Assembly (NCBI RefSeq): GCF_014117325.1
Contig: NZ_CP059732.1
Coordinates: forward strand, 4,167,001 to 4,231,000
Reading direction: 5' to 3'
From: Spirosoma foliorum
GTDB taxonomy: Bacteria; Bacteroidota; Bacteroidia; Cytophagales; Spirosomataceae
Length of the DNA: 64,000 nt
Below, one piece after another: positions 19,853 through 27,983 of this stretch. Numbering within the stretch: the first letter of the stretch is position 1; every line of letters starts with the position of its first letter. Under the pieces are notes generated by a model, which made no database searches, was not told where the DNA came from, and was given only the letters and a program-made list of their open reading frames with translations. A program made the position numbers and the translations under genes.

Positions 19853-21070
19853 ATGAATATACACGAGTATCAGGGTAAAGAAATTCTCAAAAAGTACGGT
19901 GTCCGCATTCAAGAGGGCATTGTTGCTGAGTCACCCGAAAAAGCCGTTGAAGCCGCTAAACAGATTATCGCTCAGTCGGGCCAGAAGTTTGTTGTGGTTA
20001 AATCCCAAATCCATGCTGGTGGACGGGGAAAGGGTCAGATTGTGGGTTCGGAGCAACGCGGAGTAGCCTTAGCCAAATCGGTCGATGCTGTACGCGACAT
20101 TGCTAAAAACCTCATTGGCAATGTACTGGTTACCCATCAGACAGGCCCAGAAGGAAAACGGGTTAATAAAGTTCTCATCGCTGAGGATGTGTACTACCCA
20201 GGAGCGTCTTCGCCCAAAGAAATGTACATCGGCATCCTGCTCGATCGTAGCAAAGCCTGCAACGTAATTATGGCCAGTACCGAAGGTGGTATGGACATTG
20301 AAGAAGTAGCAGAGCATTCGCCCGAAAAAATCGTGAAGGAATGGATCGACCCAGCCGTTGGCTTGCAGCCTTTCCAGGCCCGCAAGGTGGCTTTCGGTCT
20401 TGGACTGGAAGGCGATGCCTTCAAGGAAATGGTGAAATTCGTTACATCGCTGTACAAAGCGTATGTTGACACCGATGCGTCGATGTTCGAAATTAACCCA
20501 GTTCTGAAAACGTCGGACAATAAAATTCTGGCCGTTGATGCGAAGGTTAATTTAGATGACAATGCTCTGTATCGTCATCCTGACCTGAAATCGATGCGCG
20601 ATCTGGCCGAAGAAGATCCTCTCGAAGTAGAAGCATCTGCCAGCGACCTGAATTACGTAAAACTCGACGGTAACGTGGGTTGTATGGTAAACGGTGCCGG
20701 TCTGGCTATGGCCACGATGGACATCATCAAACTATCGGGTGGTGAGCCTGCTAACTTCCTCGATGTTGGGGGTGGTGCCAATGCGAAAACGGTAGAAGCT
20801 GGTTTCCGTATCATACTGAAAGATCCGAACGTAAAAGCTATTCTGATTAACATCTTCGGTGGTATCGTTCGTTGCGACCGTGTTGCTACTGGCGTTGTGG
20901 AGGCTTACAAAGCCATTGGCGATATTCCGGTTCCGATCATTGTTCGCCTGCAAGGAACAAATGCAGCCGAAGGCGCGAAAATCATTGATGATTCGGGCCT
21001 GAAAGTACAGTCGGCGGTTGAGTTGAAAGAAGCTGCCGAAAAAGTACGTCAGGTTGTAGCTGCTTTATAA
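19853..21070 (+). CDS. sucC: Succinate--CoA ligase (ADP-forming) subunit beta
   Basis: The TCA-cycle enzyme subunit, 405 aa, that with SucD converts succinyl-CoA to succinate while making [20 protein letters not shown] at the N-terminus, the ATP-grasp region with [13 protein letters not shown], the SMFEINPV metal site, [20 protein letters not shown] and the final [13 protein letters not shown] segment are all family hallmarks. The start is the first ATG of the frame and is unambiguous. sucD is not in the window. The gene is followed by a pair of hairpins. Confidence 0.97.
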   Translation: MNIHEYQGKEILKKYGVRIQEGIVAESPEKAVEAAKQIIAQSGQKFVVVKSQIHAGGRGKGQIVGSEQRGVALAKSVDAVRDIAKNLIGNVLVTHQTGPEGKRVNKVLIAEDVYYPGASSPKEMYIGILLDRSKACNVIMASTEGGMDIEEVAEHSPEKIVKEWIDPAVGLQPFQARKVAFGLGLEGDAFKEMVKFVTSLYKAYVDTDASMFEINPVLKTSDNKILAVDAKVNLDDNALYRHPDLKSMRDLAEEDPLEVEASASDLNYVKLDGNVGCMVNGAGLAMATMDIIKLSGGEPANFLDVGGGANAKTVEAGFRIILKDPNVKAILINIFGGIVRCDRVATGVVEAYKAIGDIPVPIIVRLQGTNAAEGAKIIDDSGLKVQSAVELKEAAEKVRQVVAAL

Positions 21071-21071
21071 C

Positions 21072-21148
21072 TTATGTCTGGGCCAAGCTCTGGCTTGGCC
21101 ATTGAAGTAATTAAGAATAGGCCAAGCCAGAACTTGGCCCAGACATAA
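21072..21148. repeat. GGCCAAG-type palindromic repeat after sucC
   Basis: Arms at 21072-21100 and 21120-21148 (29 nt, one mismatch) contain GGCCAAGCTCTGGCTTGGCC and its partner. The repeat starts just after the sucC stop codon. Confidence 0.85.
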
Positions 21149-21178
21149 AAAAGCCGGGATCAGAGTCCCGGCTTTTTT
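21147..21178. terminator. Bidirectional terminator between sucC and the M48 peptidase gene
   Basis: AAAAAAGCCGGGA pairs with TCCCGGCTTTTTT with a 6-nt loop, giving U-tracts in both directions for the convergent genes. Confidence 0.9.
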
Positions 21179-21196
21179 ATGTCTATACGTTTCTAC

Positions 21197-22024
21197 TTAA
21201 CGACGTGCGTAATATTTCTGCGCTTCAGGTAATAATTTTTGCAAATCAGCAATTCGGCGTTCATCAGATGGGTGATCTGACAAGAATTCAGCAGGTGCTT
21301 TTCCACCACTTGCTTTTGCCATCCGGGTCCAGAACGTAATGGCTTCTCTCGGATCATAACCCGCCATCGACATAAAAATAAGCCCCAGATGGTCGGCTTC
21401 GGATTCCTGACCGCGGCTATGTGGAAGGCCAACACCGTATTGATAAGCGAGTGGCCCTACAACACCAAACGCCTGCTGAAACAAAGCCTGAGTTTGCGGA
21501 CTTCGTGCCGATGTTGCAATACCCGTTGCTACCTGACCAGCTTGTAACAGTCCATTGGCTACCAATCCTTCACTCATCCGTTCGTTCCCGTGTTCGGCAA
21601 TGGCGTGCGAAACTTCGTGTCCTAGTACAGTCGCTAAACCTGCTTCATTCTGCGTGTAGGGCAAAATGCCGGAGTACACCACAATTTTTCCACCTGGCAT
21701 ACACCAGGCATTTACCTGATTACTTTGCACCAGGTGGTATTCCCATTTGAAGCCTTCCAAACGCTTAGCGTACCCATTGCTATTCATGTAACTTTCTACA
21801 GCCTGACGAATACGGTTACCAACCCGGTTAACCATCTCAGCATCGCTATTGCTGGTATTGATTACTTTGCTGGTATCTAAAAATGCTTTGTATTGAGTGA
21901 AACTCATCGAAAGCATATCATTATTAGGCACTAAAATTAATTGTCGGCGTCCCGTAAGGGGCACTTTCTCGCAGGCAGTAATGGCGAAAGCCAGCGACAA
22001 CATGATAATTAAGGTTGTTCTCAT
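21197..22024 (-). CDS. M48 family zinc metalloprotease lipoprotein
   Basis: A 275-aa predicted lipoprotein: signal MRTTLIIMLSLAFAITAC with the lipobox Cys at about residue 18. The zinc site HEVSH is visible in VLGHEVSHAIAEHGNERM (~residue 132), and a third ligand Glu lies downstream in GQESEADHLGLIFM. This is the BepA/LoiP-like arrangement of periplasmic peptidases that degrade or quality-control outer-membrane proteins; the substrate is not known here. It is divergent from the FAH-family gene, with a palindromic repeat in between. Confidence 0.92.
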   Translation of the reverse strand: MRTTLIIMLSLAFAITACEKVPLTGRRQLILVPNNDMLSMSFTQYKAFLDTSKVINTSNSDAEMVNRVGNRIRQAVESYMNSNGYAKRLEGFKWEYHLVQSNQVNAWCMPGGKIVVYSGILPYTQNEAGLATVLGHEVSHAIAEHGNERMSEGLVANGLLQAGQVATGIATSARSPQTQALFQQAFGVVGPLAYQYGVGLPHSRGQESEADHLGLIFMSMAGYDPREAITFWTRMAKASGGKAPAEFLSDHPSDERRIADLQKLLPEAQKYYARR

Positions 22025-22161
22025 CTTTGGTGGTTTTATTAATTGGTAGATGGTGTTCTGACGTTATATGACGCGTAAGGTACCAGAATTGTTCAAATTT
22101 TTCCAGCCCAATGCGGTCAGCCCCTCTTTAGTCCTTAGATTTGTAGCAATCTAAAAAGTTT

Positions 22162-22223
22162 AGTAACGCGGACATCCTGTCCGCTTTTTACCTGATAAGA
22201 GCGGACAGGATGTCCGCGTTACT
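22162..22223. repeat. GCGGACATCCTGTCCGC palindromic repeat
   Basis: Two arms (22162-22185 and 22200-22223) are perfect reverse complements over 24 nt. The right arm ends 4 nt before the FAH-family start codon. A related GCGGACTGGAAGTCCGC repeat lies at 25473-25535. Confidence 0.9.
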
Positions 22224-22227
22224 CTCT

Positions 22228-22839
22228 ATGAAAATCATCTGCGTTGGTCGAAATTACGCCGACCATGTTAAAGAACTCAACAACGAGCAGCCCGAAGATC
22301 CGGTTATCTTCATGAAACCCGAAACGGCTATTCCTCTCAAAAACGAACCATTTTTCTACCCAGATTTTTCCAGCGATGTCCATCACGAAGTTGAGATTCT
22401 GGTCAAGATAAATCGGGTGGGCAAAAATATCGATGAAAAGTTTGCCTATAAATATTACGACGAAATTGGTGTTGGTATTGATTTCACAGCCCGAGATTTA
22501 CAGAGTAAGCTAAAGGCGAAAGGATTACCCTGGGAGTTGGCGAAAGGCTTCAATGGCTCTGCCCCTATTTCGGGTTTTGTACCCAAGACCGATTTCCCGG
22601 ATCTACAAAATTTAAACTTCCACCTCGACATCAATGGTGAAATCCGGCAAACGGGCAACACCAATCTGATGATGTTCAAAATCGATTACCTGATTTCGTT
22701 CGTGTCGCGGTATTTCTTGCTGCAACAGGGCGATATTATCTTCACGGGTACCCCAAAGGGCGTTGGACCTGTGCAAATCGGCGACCGGCTTACGGCTTAT
22801 ATTGAGGATAAACCCATGTTGACGTTTGACGTGAAGTAA
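22228..22839 (+). CDS. Fumarylacetoacetate hydrolase family protein
   Basis: A 203-aa enzyme of the FAH superfamily, which contains decarboxylases, hydratases and acylpyruvate hydrolases with a metal-bound oxyanion. KIICVGRNYADHVKEL, FMKPETAI, the HHEVEILVKI metal ligands (E and E), YTFARDLQ-like (FTARDLQSKLK) and FTGTPKGVGPVQIGD are conserved. The start at 22228 is used because the earlier ATG at 22210 is inside a palindromic repeat. The M23 peptidase gene follows after 7 nt. The substrate is not predictable; acylpyruvate or oxaloacetate-type activity is plausible. Confidence 0.92.
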   Translation: MKIICVGRNYADHVKELNNEQPEDPVIFMKPETAIPLKNEPFFYPDFSSDVHHEVEILVKINRVGKNIDEKFAYKYYDEIGVGIDFTARDLQSKLKAKGLPWELAKGFNGSAPISGFVPKTDFPDLQNLNFHLDINGEIRQTGNTNLMMFKIDYLISFVSRYFLLQQGDIIFTGTPKGVGPVQIGDRLTAYIEDKPMLTFDVK

Positions 22840-22846
22840 TTCCATT

Positions 22847-24973
22847 TTGCCCGACCAAAAGCATAGTTCGGTCGGGCAAAAACCATTTACAACCTTGCTA
22901 TTGATACGTTTTCTTTTTTATACGTTTATTACAGTTTTCACCTGTACAGAACTGGCGGTTGGACAATCGACTAAACCAGTCTCAACCACCGAATCAGGAC
23001 AACCACAAACAGGCTATATTCAGCCGGGTACGCTTGTCGATGGTTATTTTATGTTTCCAATTCAACCTGGGGCTGCGAATTCGTTATCGGGTGGTATGGG
23101 CGATTTGCGACCCAATCACTTTCATGCTGGTTTAGACATACGTACCGGCGGGCGCGAAGGACTTGACGTTCATGCAGCTGCCGATGGGTATGTTTCCCGA
23201 ATTGCGGTTTTCACAGGTGGTTACGGTAATGTCATCTTTATCAAACATCCCAATGGCCTCACAACCGTTTATGGCCACCTCAAAGCGTTAAAAGATACCC
23301 TGGGCGTCTACCTTCGAGAGCAACAGTATCAGAAAAAAACGTTTGAGATTGATCTACGGCCTCAACCGGGCCAATTTCCGGTAAAAAAAGGTGATGTTGT
23401 TGCGGCATCAGGCAATACTGGGGGATCTGGCGGGCCACACCTGCACTTCGAGATTCGGGATAACAAAGACAATCTGATTAACCCGCTGCTCTATAATTTC
23501 TCCGAGATCCAGGACAATGTGCCGCCCTATTTTGAGCGTGTTGCCCTGAAAACCATGACAGCCACTTCGCGCATTAACGGCGAATACCAGCGTGTCAGTT
23601 ATGCACCTGTTCGGCGCTCCGATGGTACGTTTACGATTGTACAGCCCATTACAGCGTCGGGGCTGATTGGCATGGAAGTATTGGCCTACGACAAAACCAG
23701 CGGCTCGCCTTACCGAAATGGCATTAGCTGTCTGGAAATTAGGCTCGATGGTCGCGAAGTGTTTGCCTACAACATGAACAGCTTCCCGAATGAGCAAACG
23801 CGGTTCATGAACGTCCACGAAAACTATGAAGTTGAACAAACCAGTGGGCAACGTTATCACCGAGGCTACATTGCCGATGGCAACATTCTGAATCTGTATA
23901 AACTACAAAGCAACGCAGCCTATCGCGGCCGATTACCTTTACTGGATGGCCAGCCGCATGAGGTTACGTTGACACTCTACGATGCGTCTGATCACTCAAC
24001 ACAATTAACCTTTACGATTCAGCCAGAAGTTGCATCTACCAGTTCAGCTCGGGCAGATTCATTAACGATTCCTCCAGCCAATTTCAGAGGAGAGTCACTA
24101 AGTGGTGACCCAACTGCTACCATTACTACCGACGAAAATGTACTGAAGCTAACCGTCAAAAATATAACAGCGTCAAATCCACCGGTTGCTAAATTGATCT
24201 CAGGTCGCACTGTAACGGAGCAGCCTGTTAGCTATGTCCGTAACAACCAAGCCGTTTATCTTATAGATTTGCGCCAGACTTTACCTGATTCTGTTCAGTT
24301 TGGTCGGGGGGTTGTACGAACAAATTTCAAGAAGCGTATCATACCCGGCCGAAATGAAGTGGTTGTCGATGGAAGCGCCCGGTTGGAATTTAGTCCGAGA
24401 ACTCTGTTCGATACATTGCATTTAGCCATGCGGTCGATACCAGGAGGAGGCTTAGAAATTAACCAGTCTACAATTCCACTCAACGATTACTTGACGATTC
24501 AGTACACACCCAATTACCCGATTGCCATTGATACAGCTCGAACCAAAATGTATTGGACTAGTGGTGGTAACGAAAGTTTTCTGGGGGGTACCTGGACTAA
24601 AGGGCGAATTGAATTCAAAACCCGTTCGCTGGGGCGATTTCAATTAATGACGGACATCAATCCGCCCAGAGTTGAGATTCTATCCGCAACGCCGAAAGGC
24701 ATTACAGCGCGTATTCGGGATGATTTGTCAGGTATTGCCGAGTTTAGAGCATTGGTGAATGGTGAGTGGGTGCTGATGCAATATGACTACAAGCGAGCAT
24801 TGCTCTGGTCAGATAAGTTAGACCCAGACGAACCGTTTGAGGCTGGTGCCGAAGTGTTAGTACAAGTAAAAGATCGGTCGGGTAATATTGGTTCTGACAG
24901 TACGACTATTGACGTACCCAGAGCACCTGTACACCGAAAAGCAACCCCAAAAGGGAAAAAGAGAAGACGATAA
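22847..24973 (+). CDS. M23 family metallopeptidase with long C-terminal region
   Basis: A secreted peptidoglycan endopeptidase-like protein, ~708 aa. After a signal segment (LLLIRFLFYTFITVFTC) comes the LytM domain: HFHAGLDIR (zinc H and D), the AADGYVSRI core and GPHLHFEIRD (the HxH). The remaining ~480 residues form beta-rich domains with no family I recognise (LRQTLPDSVQFG, DDLSGIAEFRALVNGEW). No ATG precedes the signal peptide in this frame. TTG at 22847 is the longest start; TTGs at 22895 or 22901 would give a shorter signal. The gene follows the FAH gene by 7 nt, suggesting co-transcription. The C-terminus is Lys/Arg-rich (TPKGKKRRR). Confidence 0.88.
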   Translation: MPDQKHSSVGQKPFTTLLLIRFLFYTFITVFTCTELAVGQSTKPVSTTESGQPQTGYIQPGTLVDGYFMFPIQPGAANSLSGGMGDLRPNHFHAGLDIRTGGREGLDVHAAADGYVSRIAVFTGGYGNVIFIKHPNGLTTVYGHLKALKDTLGVYLREQQYQKKTFEIDLRPQPGQFPVKKGDVVAASGNTGGSGGPHLHFEIRDNKDNLINPLLYNFSEIQDNVPPYFERVALKTMTATSRINGEYQRVSYAPVRRSDGTFTIVQPITASGLIGMEVLAYDKTSGSPYRNGISCLEIRLDGREVFAYNMNSFPNEQTRFMNVHENYEVEQTSGQRYHRGYIADGNILNLYKLQSNAAYRGRLPLLDGQPHEVTLTLYDASDHSTQLTFTIQPEVASTSSARADSLTIPPANFRGESLSGDPTATITTDENVLKLTVKNITASNPPVAKLISGRTVTEQPVSYVRNNQAVYLIDLRQTLPDSVQFGRGVVRTNFKKRIIPGRNEVVVDGSARLEFSPRTLFDTLHLAMRSIPGGGLEINQSTIPLNDYLTIQYTPNYPIAIDTARTKMYWTSGGNESFLGGTWTKGRIEFKTRSLGRFQLMTDINPPRVEILSATPKGITARIRDDLSGIAEFRALVNGEWVLMQYDYKRALLWSDKLDPDEPFEAGAEVLVQVKDRSGNIGSDSTTIDVPRAPVHRKATPKGKKRRR

Positions 24974-24975
24974 GC

Positions 24976-25008
24976 AAACCTATAAGGTTTTTAAAACCCT
25001 ATAGGTTT
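24976..25008. repeat. AAACCTATA palindromic repeat
   Basis: AAACCTATAAGGTTT on the left pairs with AAACCCTATAGGTTT on the right (14 of 15), just after the M23 gene. It may double as a terminator. Confidence 0.7.
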
Positions 25009-25025
25009 ATTAAACCAACAACTAC

Positions 25026-25475
25026 ATGAGCCTATCCATCGGCGATCCAGCTCCCGACTTTACGAGCGCTGACCAAACTGGTCAGCCTATTAAGTTGTCT
25101 GATTATCGGGGCAAGAAAGTGGTACTCTATTTCTATCCCAAAGACAATACACCGGGCTGTACAGCCCAGGCTTGTAGCCTGCGCGATAATTACAGCGCTT
25201 TACAGGCAGCAGGCTACGAGGTCTTAGGGGTTAGTGTGGATGATCAGAAATCACACCAGAAGTTTATCAACAAATTCGATCTACCCTTTACACTCGTTGC
25301 GGATACCGACAACCAACTCGTAGAAGCCTACGATGTATGGAAAGAGAAGTCCATGTATGGTAAAAAGTTTATGGGTATCGTTCGGACCACGTTCCTGATC
25401 GATGAGAACGGTATCATTACCGATATCATTGGAAAAGTAGATACCCAAAATCACGCCCAACAAATTTTAATGTAA
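25026..25475 (+). CDS. bcp: Thioredoxin-dependent thiol peroxidase (bacterioferritin comigratory protein)
   Basis: A 149-aa peroxiredoxin of the BCP/PrxQ class that reduces peroxides with thioredoxin. The peroxidatic Cys is in TPGCTAQACSLRD (residue ~45), with the resolving Cys five residues later. LYFYPKDNTPGC and GKKFMGIVRTTFLID are typical. The start is unambiguous. It lies between the M23 gene and the transketolase N-terminal subunit, with palindromic repeats on both sides. Confidence 0.95.
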   Translation: MSLSIGDPAPDFTSADQTGQPIKLSDYRGKKVVLYFYPKDNTPGCTAQACSLRDNYSALQAAGYEVLGVSVDDQKSHQKFINKFDLPFTLVADTDNQLVEAYDVWKEKSMYGKKFMGIVRTTFLIDENGIITDIIGKVDTQNHAQQILM

Positions 25476-25535
25476 CGCGGACTGGAAGTCCGCCTTTATC
25501 TACCAATTGCTACAGCGGACTGGAAGTCCGCGCTA
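25473..25535. repeat. GCGGACTGGAAGTCCGC repeat pair
   Basis: Two copies of the small palindrome GCGGACTGGAAGTCCGC (7-bp stem, 3-nt loop) lie at ~25477-25493 and ~25515-25531. The block begins at the bcp stop codon and ends 5 nt before the transketolase ATG. Confidence 0.9.
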
Positions 25536-25539
25536 CTTT

Positions 25540-26397
25540 ATGGAAATCGAACAACTCAAAAGCACGGCTACGGCCGTTCGGCGCGATATTCTTCGCATGG
25601 TTGCCGCTGTTAATTCGGGTCACCCCGGCGGATCATTAGGCTGCACCGATTTTTTGGTCGCCCTCTATTTCGAGGTAATGAACCGAAAAAAAGATGCGGA
25701 TGGTAATCCTATTTTTGACATGGACGGCCGGGATGAAGATATCTTCTTCCTCTCGAATGGGCACATTTCGCCAGTGTTTTATTCGGTGCTTGCGCGGGCA
25801 GGTTATTTCCCGGTTTCTGAATTAGCCACCTTCCGCAAGTTAGACAGTCGGCTACAAGGGCACCCTACCACGGCTGAACACCTGCCGGGTATCCGCATCG
25901 CGTCGGGTTCATTGGGACAGGGTTTATCGGTAGCAAGTGGTGCCGCTTATTCCAAAAAACTCAACGGCGATAAAAGCCATGTATATGTGCTAATGGGAGA
26001 CGGTGAGCAACAGGAAGGCCAAATTTGGGAAGCAGCTCAGTTTGCACCCAATAAAAAACTTGGCAACCTGACCGCCATCATTGACCTCAACCACGCACAA
26101 ATTGACGGTACGACCGACAACGTAAACAGCAACCGCGACCTGGCTGCCAAATACCGCGCCTTCGGCTGGTACGTTGAAGAGATGGAAGGTAATGACATTG
26201 CCGATGTGATTCATACGCTTAAGAAATCACAGGAAGACCCCGATGTTCCAACGATGATTCTGATGCACACCGAAATGGGCTTCGGCGTTGAATACATGGT
26301 GGGCAACTACAAATGGCACGGTACGGCTCCTAATGCTGAGCAATTAACGCAAGCCTTGAACGGGTTGCCATTATCAGTAGGTGTAACGGATTATTAA
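25540..26397 (+). CDS. Transketolase, N-terminal (TPP-binding) subunit
   Basis: A 285-aa protein covering the pyrophosphate-binding half of transketolase. VNSGHPGGSLGCTDF, SNGHISPVFYSVLARAG, ASGSLGQGLSVA and the TPP/Mg motif GDGEQQEGQIWEAA with DLNHAQIDG are intact. The start at 25540 (MEIEQLKS) is used; 25507 lies in a repeat. In many Bacteroidota the partner subunit follows directly. Here 1.55 kb of foreign-looking DNA separates them. Both subunits are needed for sugar two-carbon transfer in the pentose phosphate pathway. Confidence 0.94.
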   Translation: MEIEQLKSTATAVRRDILRMVAAVNSGHPGGSLGCTDFLVALYFEVMNRKKDADGNPIFDMDGRDEDIFFLSNGHISPVFYSVLARAGYFPVSELATFRKLDSRLQGHPTTAEHLPGIRIASGSLGQGLSVASGAAYSKKLNGDKSHVYVLMGDGEQQEGQIWEAAQFAPNKKLGNLTAIIDLNHAQIDGTTDNVNSNRDLAAKYRAFGWYVEEMEGNDIADVIHTLKKSQEDPDVPTMILMHTEMGFGVEYMVGNYKWHGTAPNAEQLTQALNGLPLSVGVTDY

Positions 26398-26402
26398 AAT
26401 TT

Positions 26403-26430
26403 GTAGAGACAAGGCATGCCTTGTCTCTAC
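26403..26430. repeat. GTAGAGAC 28-bp perfect palindrome
   Basis: GTAGAGACAAGGCA is followed immediately by its reverse complement. The identical 28-mer recurs at 60541-60568. It sits between the transketolase N-subunit gene and the AAA ATPase gene. Confidence 0.95.
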
Positions 26431-26437
26431 GTATATT

Positions 26438-27412
26438 ATGAAAATCAAACGCCTGGTCATAGAAAATTTCAAGTCCATTGAGCGGATCGAGCTTATTGAG
26501 CCGAATCCGTTTACGGTCTTTGTCGGCCCTAACGGGTCGGGCAAGTCGAATATTTTCGAGGCTTTGGAGTTTTTCGATCTAGTATCTCAATATAAAGACG
26601 CTAGCAGTTTATTTGGCGGGTTGGATAGTATAAGGAGAAAGCAAAACACTACTGCAGAATTTAGACTCTCTTATGAACTAGAAAAATTCCTTATTGAACG
26701 TGATAATTCTATAGAGACAACGACTTACAATTTTAAGTCTGAAGAAGATAGCGCTCTTACTATTGAAGAAAACACAGGAAGAATTTCTTACAAAGATCAA
26801 GAGTTTCAGCAGTTTCTTAATTTCTCCCGAATTTTTGTCGGCAATAAAAATAGGTTGGAGCGTAATGATAATAAACGCCTATCATTATCTGCGAGTAATC
26901 TTGAAAAAGTATTGAAGCGAATTTTGTCCGATAATACTTTAAAAAATGAAATCTTCGAGTGGCTTGAACTATTCGTTCCAGAGTTCAAAGCCGTTGAAAT
27001 CGACGATCGAGATGAGTTACATTGGTTTGAGGAGTTTGCTCCAAATTATTTTACCAAGGACTTAATTTCTGACGGTACATATAATATTCTGGCTCTACTC
27101 ACTGCTGTCTATCAAAGCGACGATAAGCCTCAATTCCTGTGTATTGAAGAGCCTGAAAATGGCCTACATCCACAAGTTGCACGGGAATTAGTTGATTTCT
27201 TCCGAATCATGTGTGAGGAGCGTGGGCATCATATCTGGTTGAATACTCATTCGCAATCAATGATAGCCAGGGTAAAGCCAGAAGAAATGGTTATCGTTGA
27301 TAAAAAGCAAGGCACTACTCGAATTAAGCAGATTTCAAAAGAGGAATTTAAAAATTGGCGGATGGACGAAGCCTTACTAATGAATGCTTTCGGAGGTGGG
27401 CTTGCGTGGTAA
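26438..27412 (+). CDS. AAA family ATPase (AAA_15/21, OLD/RloA-like)
   Basis: A 324-aa SMC/ABC-like ATPase without transmembrane parts. MKIKRLVIENFKSIE then Walker A GPNGSGKS (residues 30-37), Walker B FLCIEEPENGLHPQ (~231) and the H-region NTHSQSM (~269) are all present. The middle holds a long, divergent helical insertion. The C-terminus ends in MNAFGGGLAW and overlaps the next gene, starting at GTG 27406, by 7 nt. DNA composition is visibly more A/T-rich than the flanking transketolase genes, suggesting transfer. Such ATPases pair with nuclease-like effectors in anti-phage modules; that role is inferred here. Confidence 0.88.
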   Translation: MKIKRLVIENFKSIERIELIEPNPFTVFVGPNGSGKSNIFEALEFFDLVSQYKDASSLFGGLDSIRRKQNTTAEFRLSYELEKFLIERDNSIETTTYNFKSEEDSALTIEENTGRISYKDQEFQQFLNFSRIFVGNKNRLERNDNKRLSLSASNLEKVLKRILSDNTLKNEIFEWLELFVPEFKAVEIDDRDELHWFEEFAPNYFTKDLISDGTYNILALLTAVYQSDDKPQFLCIEEPENGLHPQVARELVDFFRIMCEERGHHIWLNTHSQSMIARVKPEEMVIVDKKQGTTRIKQISKEEFKNWRMDEALLMNAFGGGLAW

Positions 27413-27978
27413 AGGTTGGTTTTATTTGTGAAGGTAAAACGGAACAAGAAATTATTGAATCAAGCAATTTTCAAGATTGGCTTGATCGAAATGGCTTAAG
27501 ATGTGTTAATCCTGTTTTCGATGTTGCTGGAAGTGGTAATCTGTTGCCTCATCGCCTGGGAGATATTCGGGATACACTATTTAGGAATGGAGCCAATGTC
27601 ATTGTTATTATAACTGACCTCGATCAAGATCAGTGTATTACAGTAACACGTCAGCGTATAACTCAACAAGATAATCAAGTTGTGATTATTGCTGTAAAGC
27701 AAATTGAATCTTGGTTTCTAAGTGATTCAACTACTTTACGTAGGCTGTTTTCAGATAATGCATTTGAGTTTAGTAATCCAGAGGCAGAGAACAATCCATT
27801 CGCTACTTTAAAGCGCTTGTTTGAATTAAAAACTGGTCGAGGTATCGGAACAAAACCAATGTTGGCTCGACGCATGTTGAAATACGGCTTTACCATCGAA
27901 AATGCAGCTCAACATCCAAATTGCCCTAGTGCCCACTATTTTCTAACTAAATTGCAAACCCTCGCTTCGGCGAATTAA
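27406..27978 (+). CDS. DUF4276-like/TOPRIM-type protein paired with the AAA ATPase
   Basis: 190 aa from GTG 27406, overlapping the ATPase stop by 7 nt (GTGGTAA), which implies translational coupling. Key acidic residues of a TOPRIM-like fold are visible: CEGKTE (E9, E13), TDLDQD (D71, D73, D75) and IESWF (E101). This matches the pattern of DUF4276/RloB-type proteins. The C-terminal third (GIGTKPMLARRMLKYGF) is consistent with the same family. A metal-dependent nuclease activity is plausible but not shown. The gene ends only 5 nt before the transketolase C-subunit ATG, so the pair sits inside the operon. Confidence 0.8.
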   Translation: MVKVGFICEGKTEQEIIESSNFQDWLDRNGLRCVNPVFDVAGSGNLLPHRLGDIRDTLFRNGANVIVIITDLDQDQCITVTRQRITQQDNQVVIIAVKQIESWFLSDSTTLRRLFSDNAFEFSNPEAENNPFATLKRLFELKTGRGIGTKPMLARRMLKYGFTIENAAQHPNCPSAHYFLTKLQTLASAN

Positions 27979-27983
27979 TAGAC

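Noticed and set aside
21421..21750. 109-codon frame opposite the M48 peptidase gene
   Set aside because: Antisense shadow; HExxH gene on the other strand is clear.
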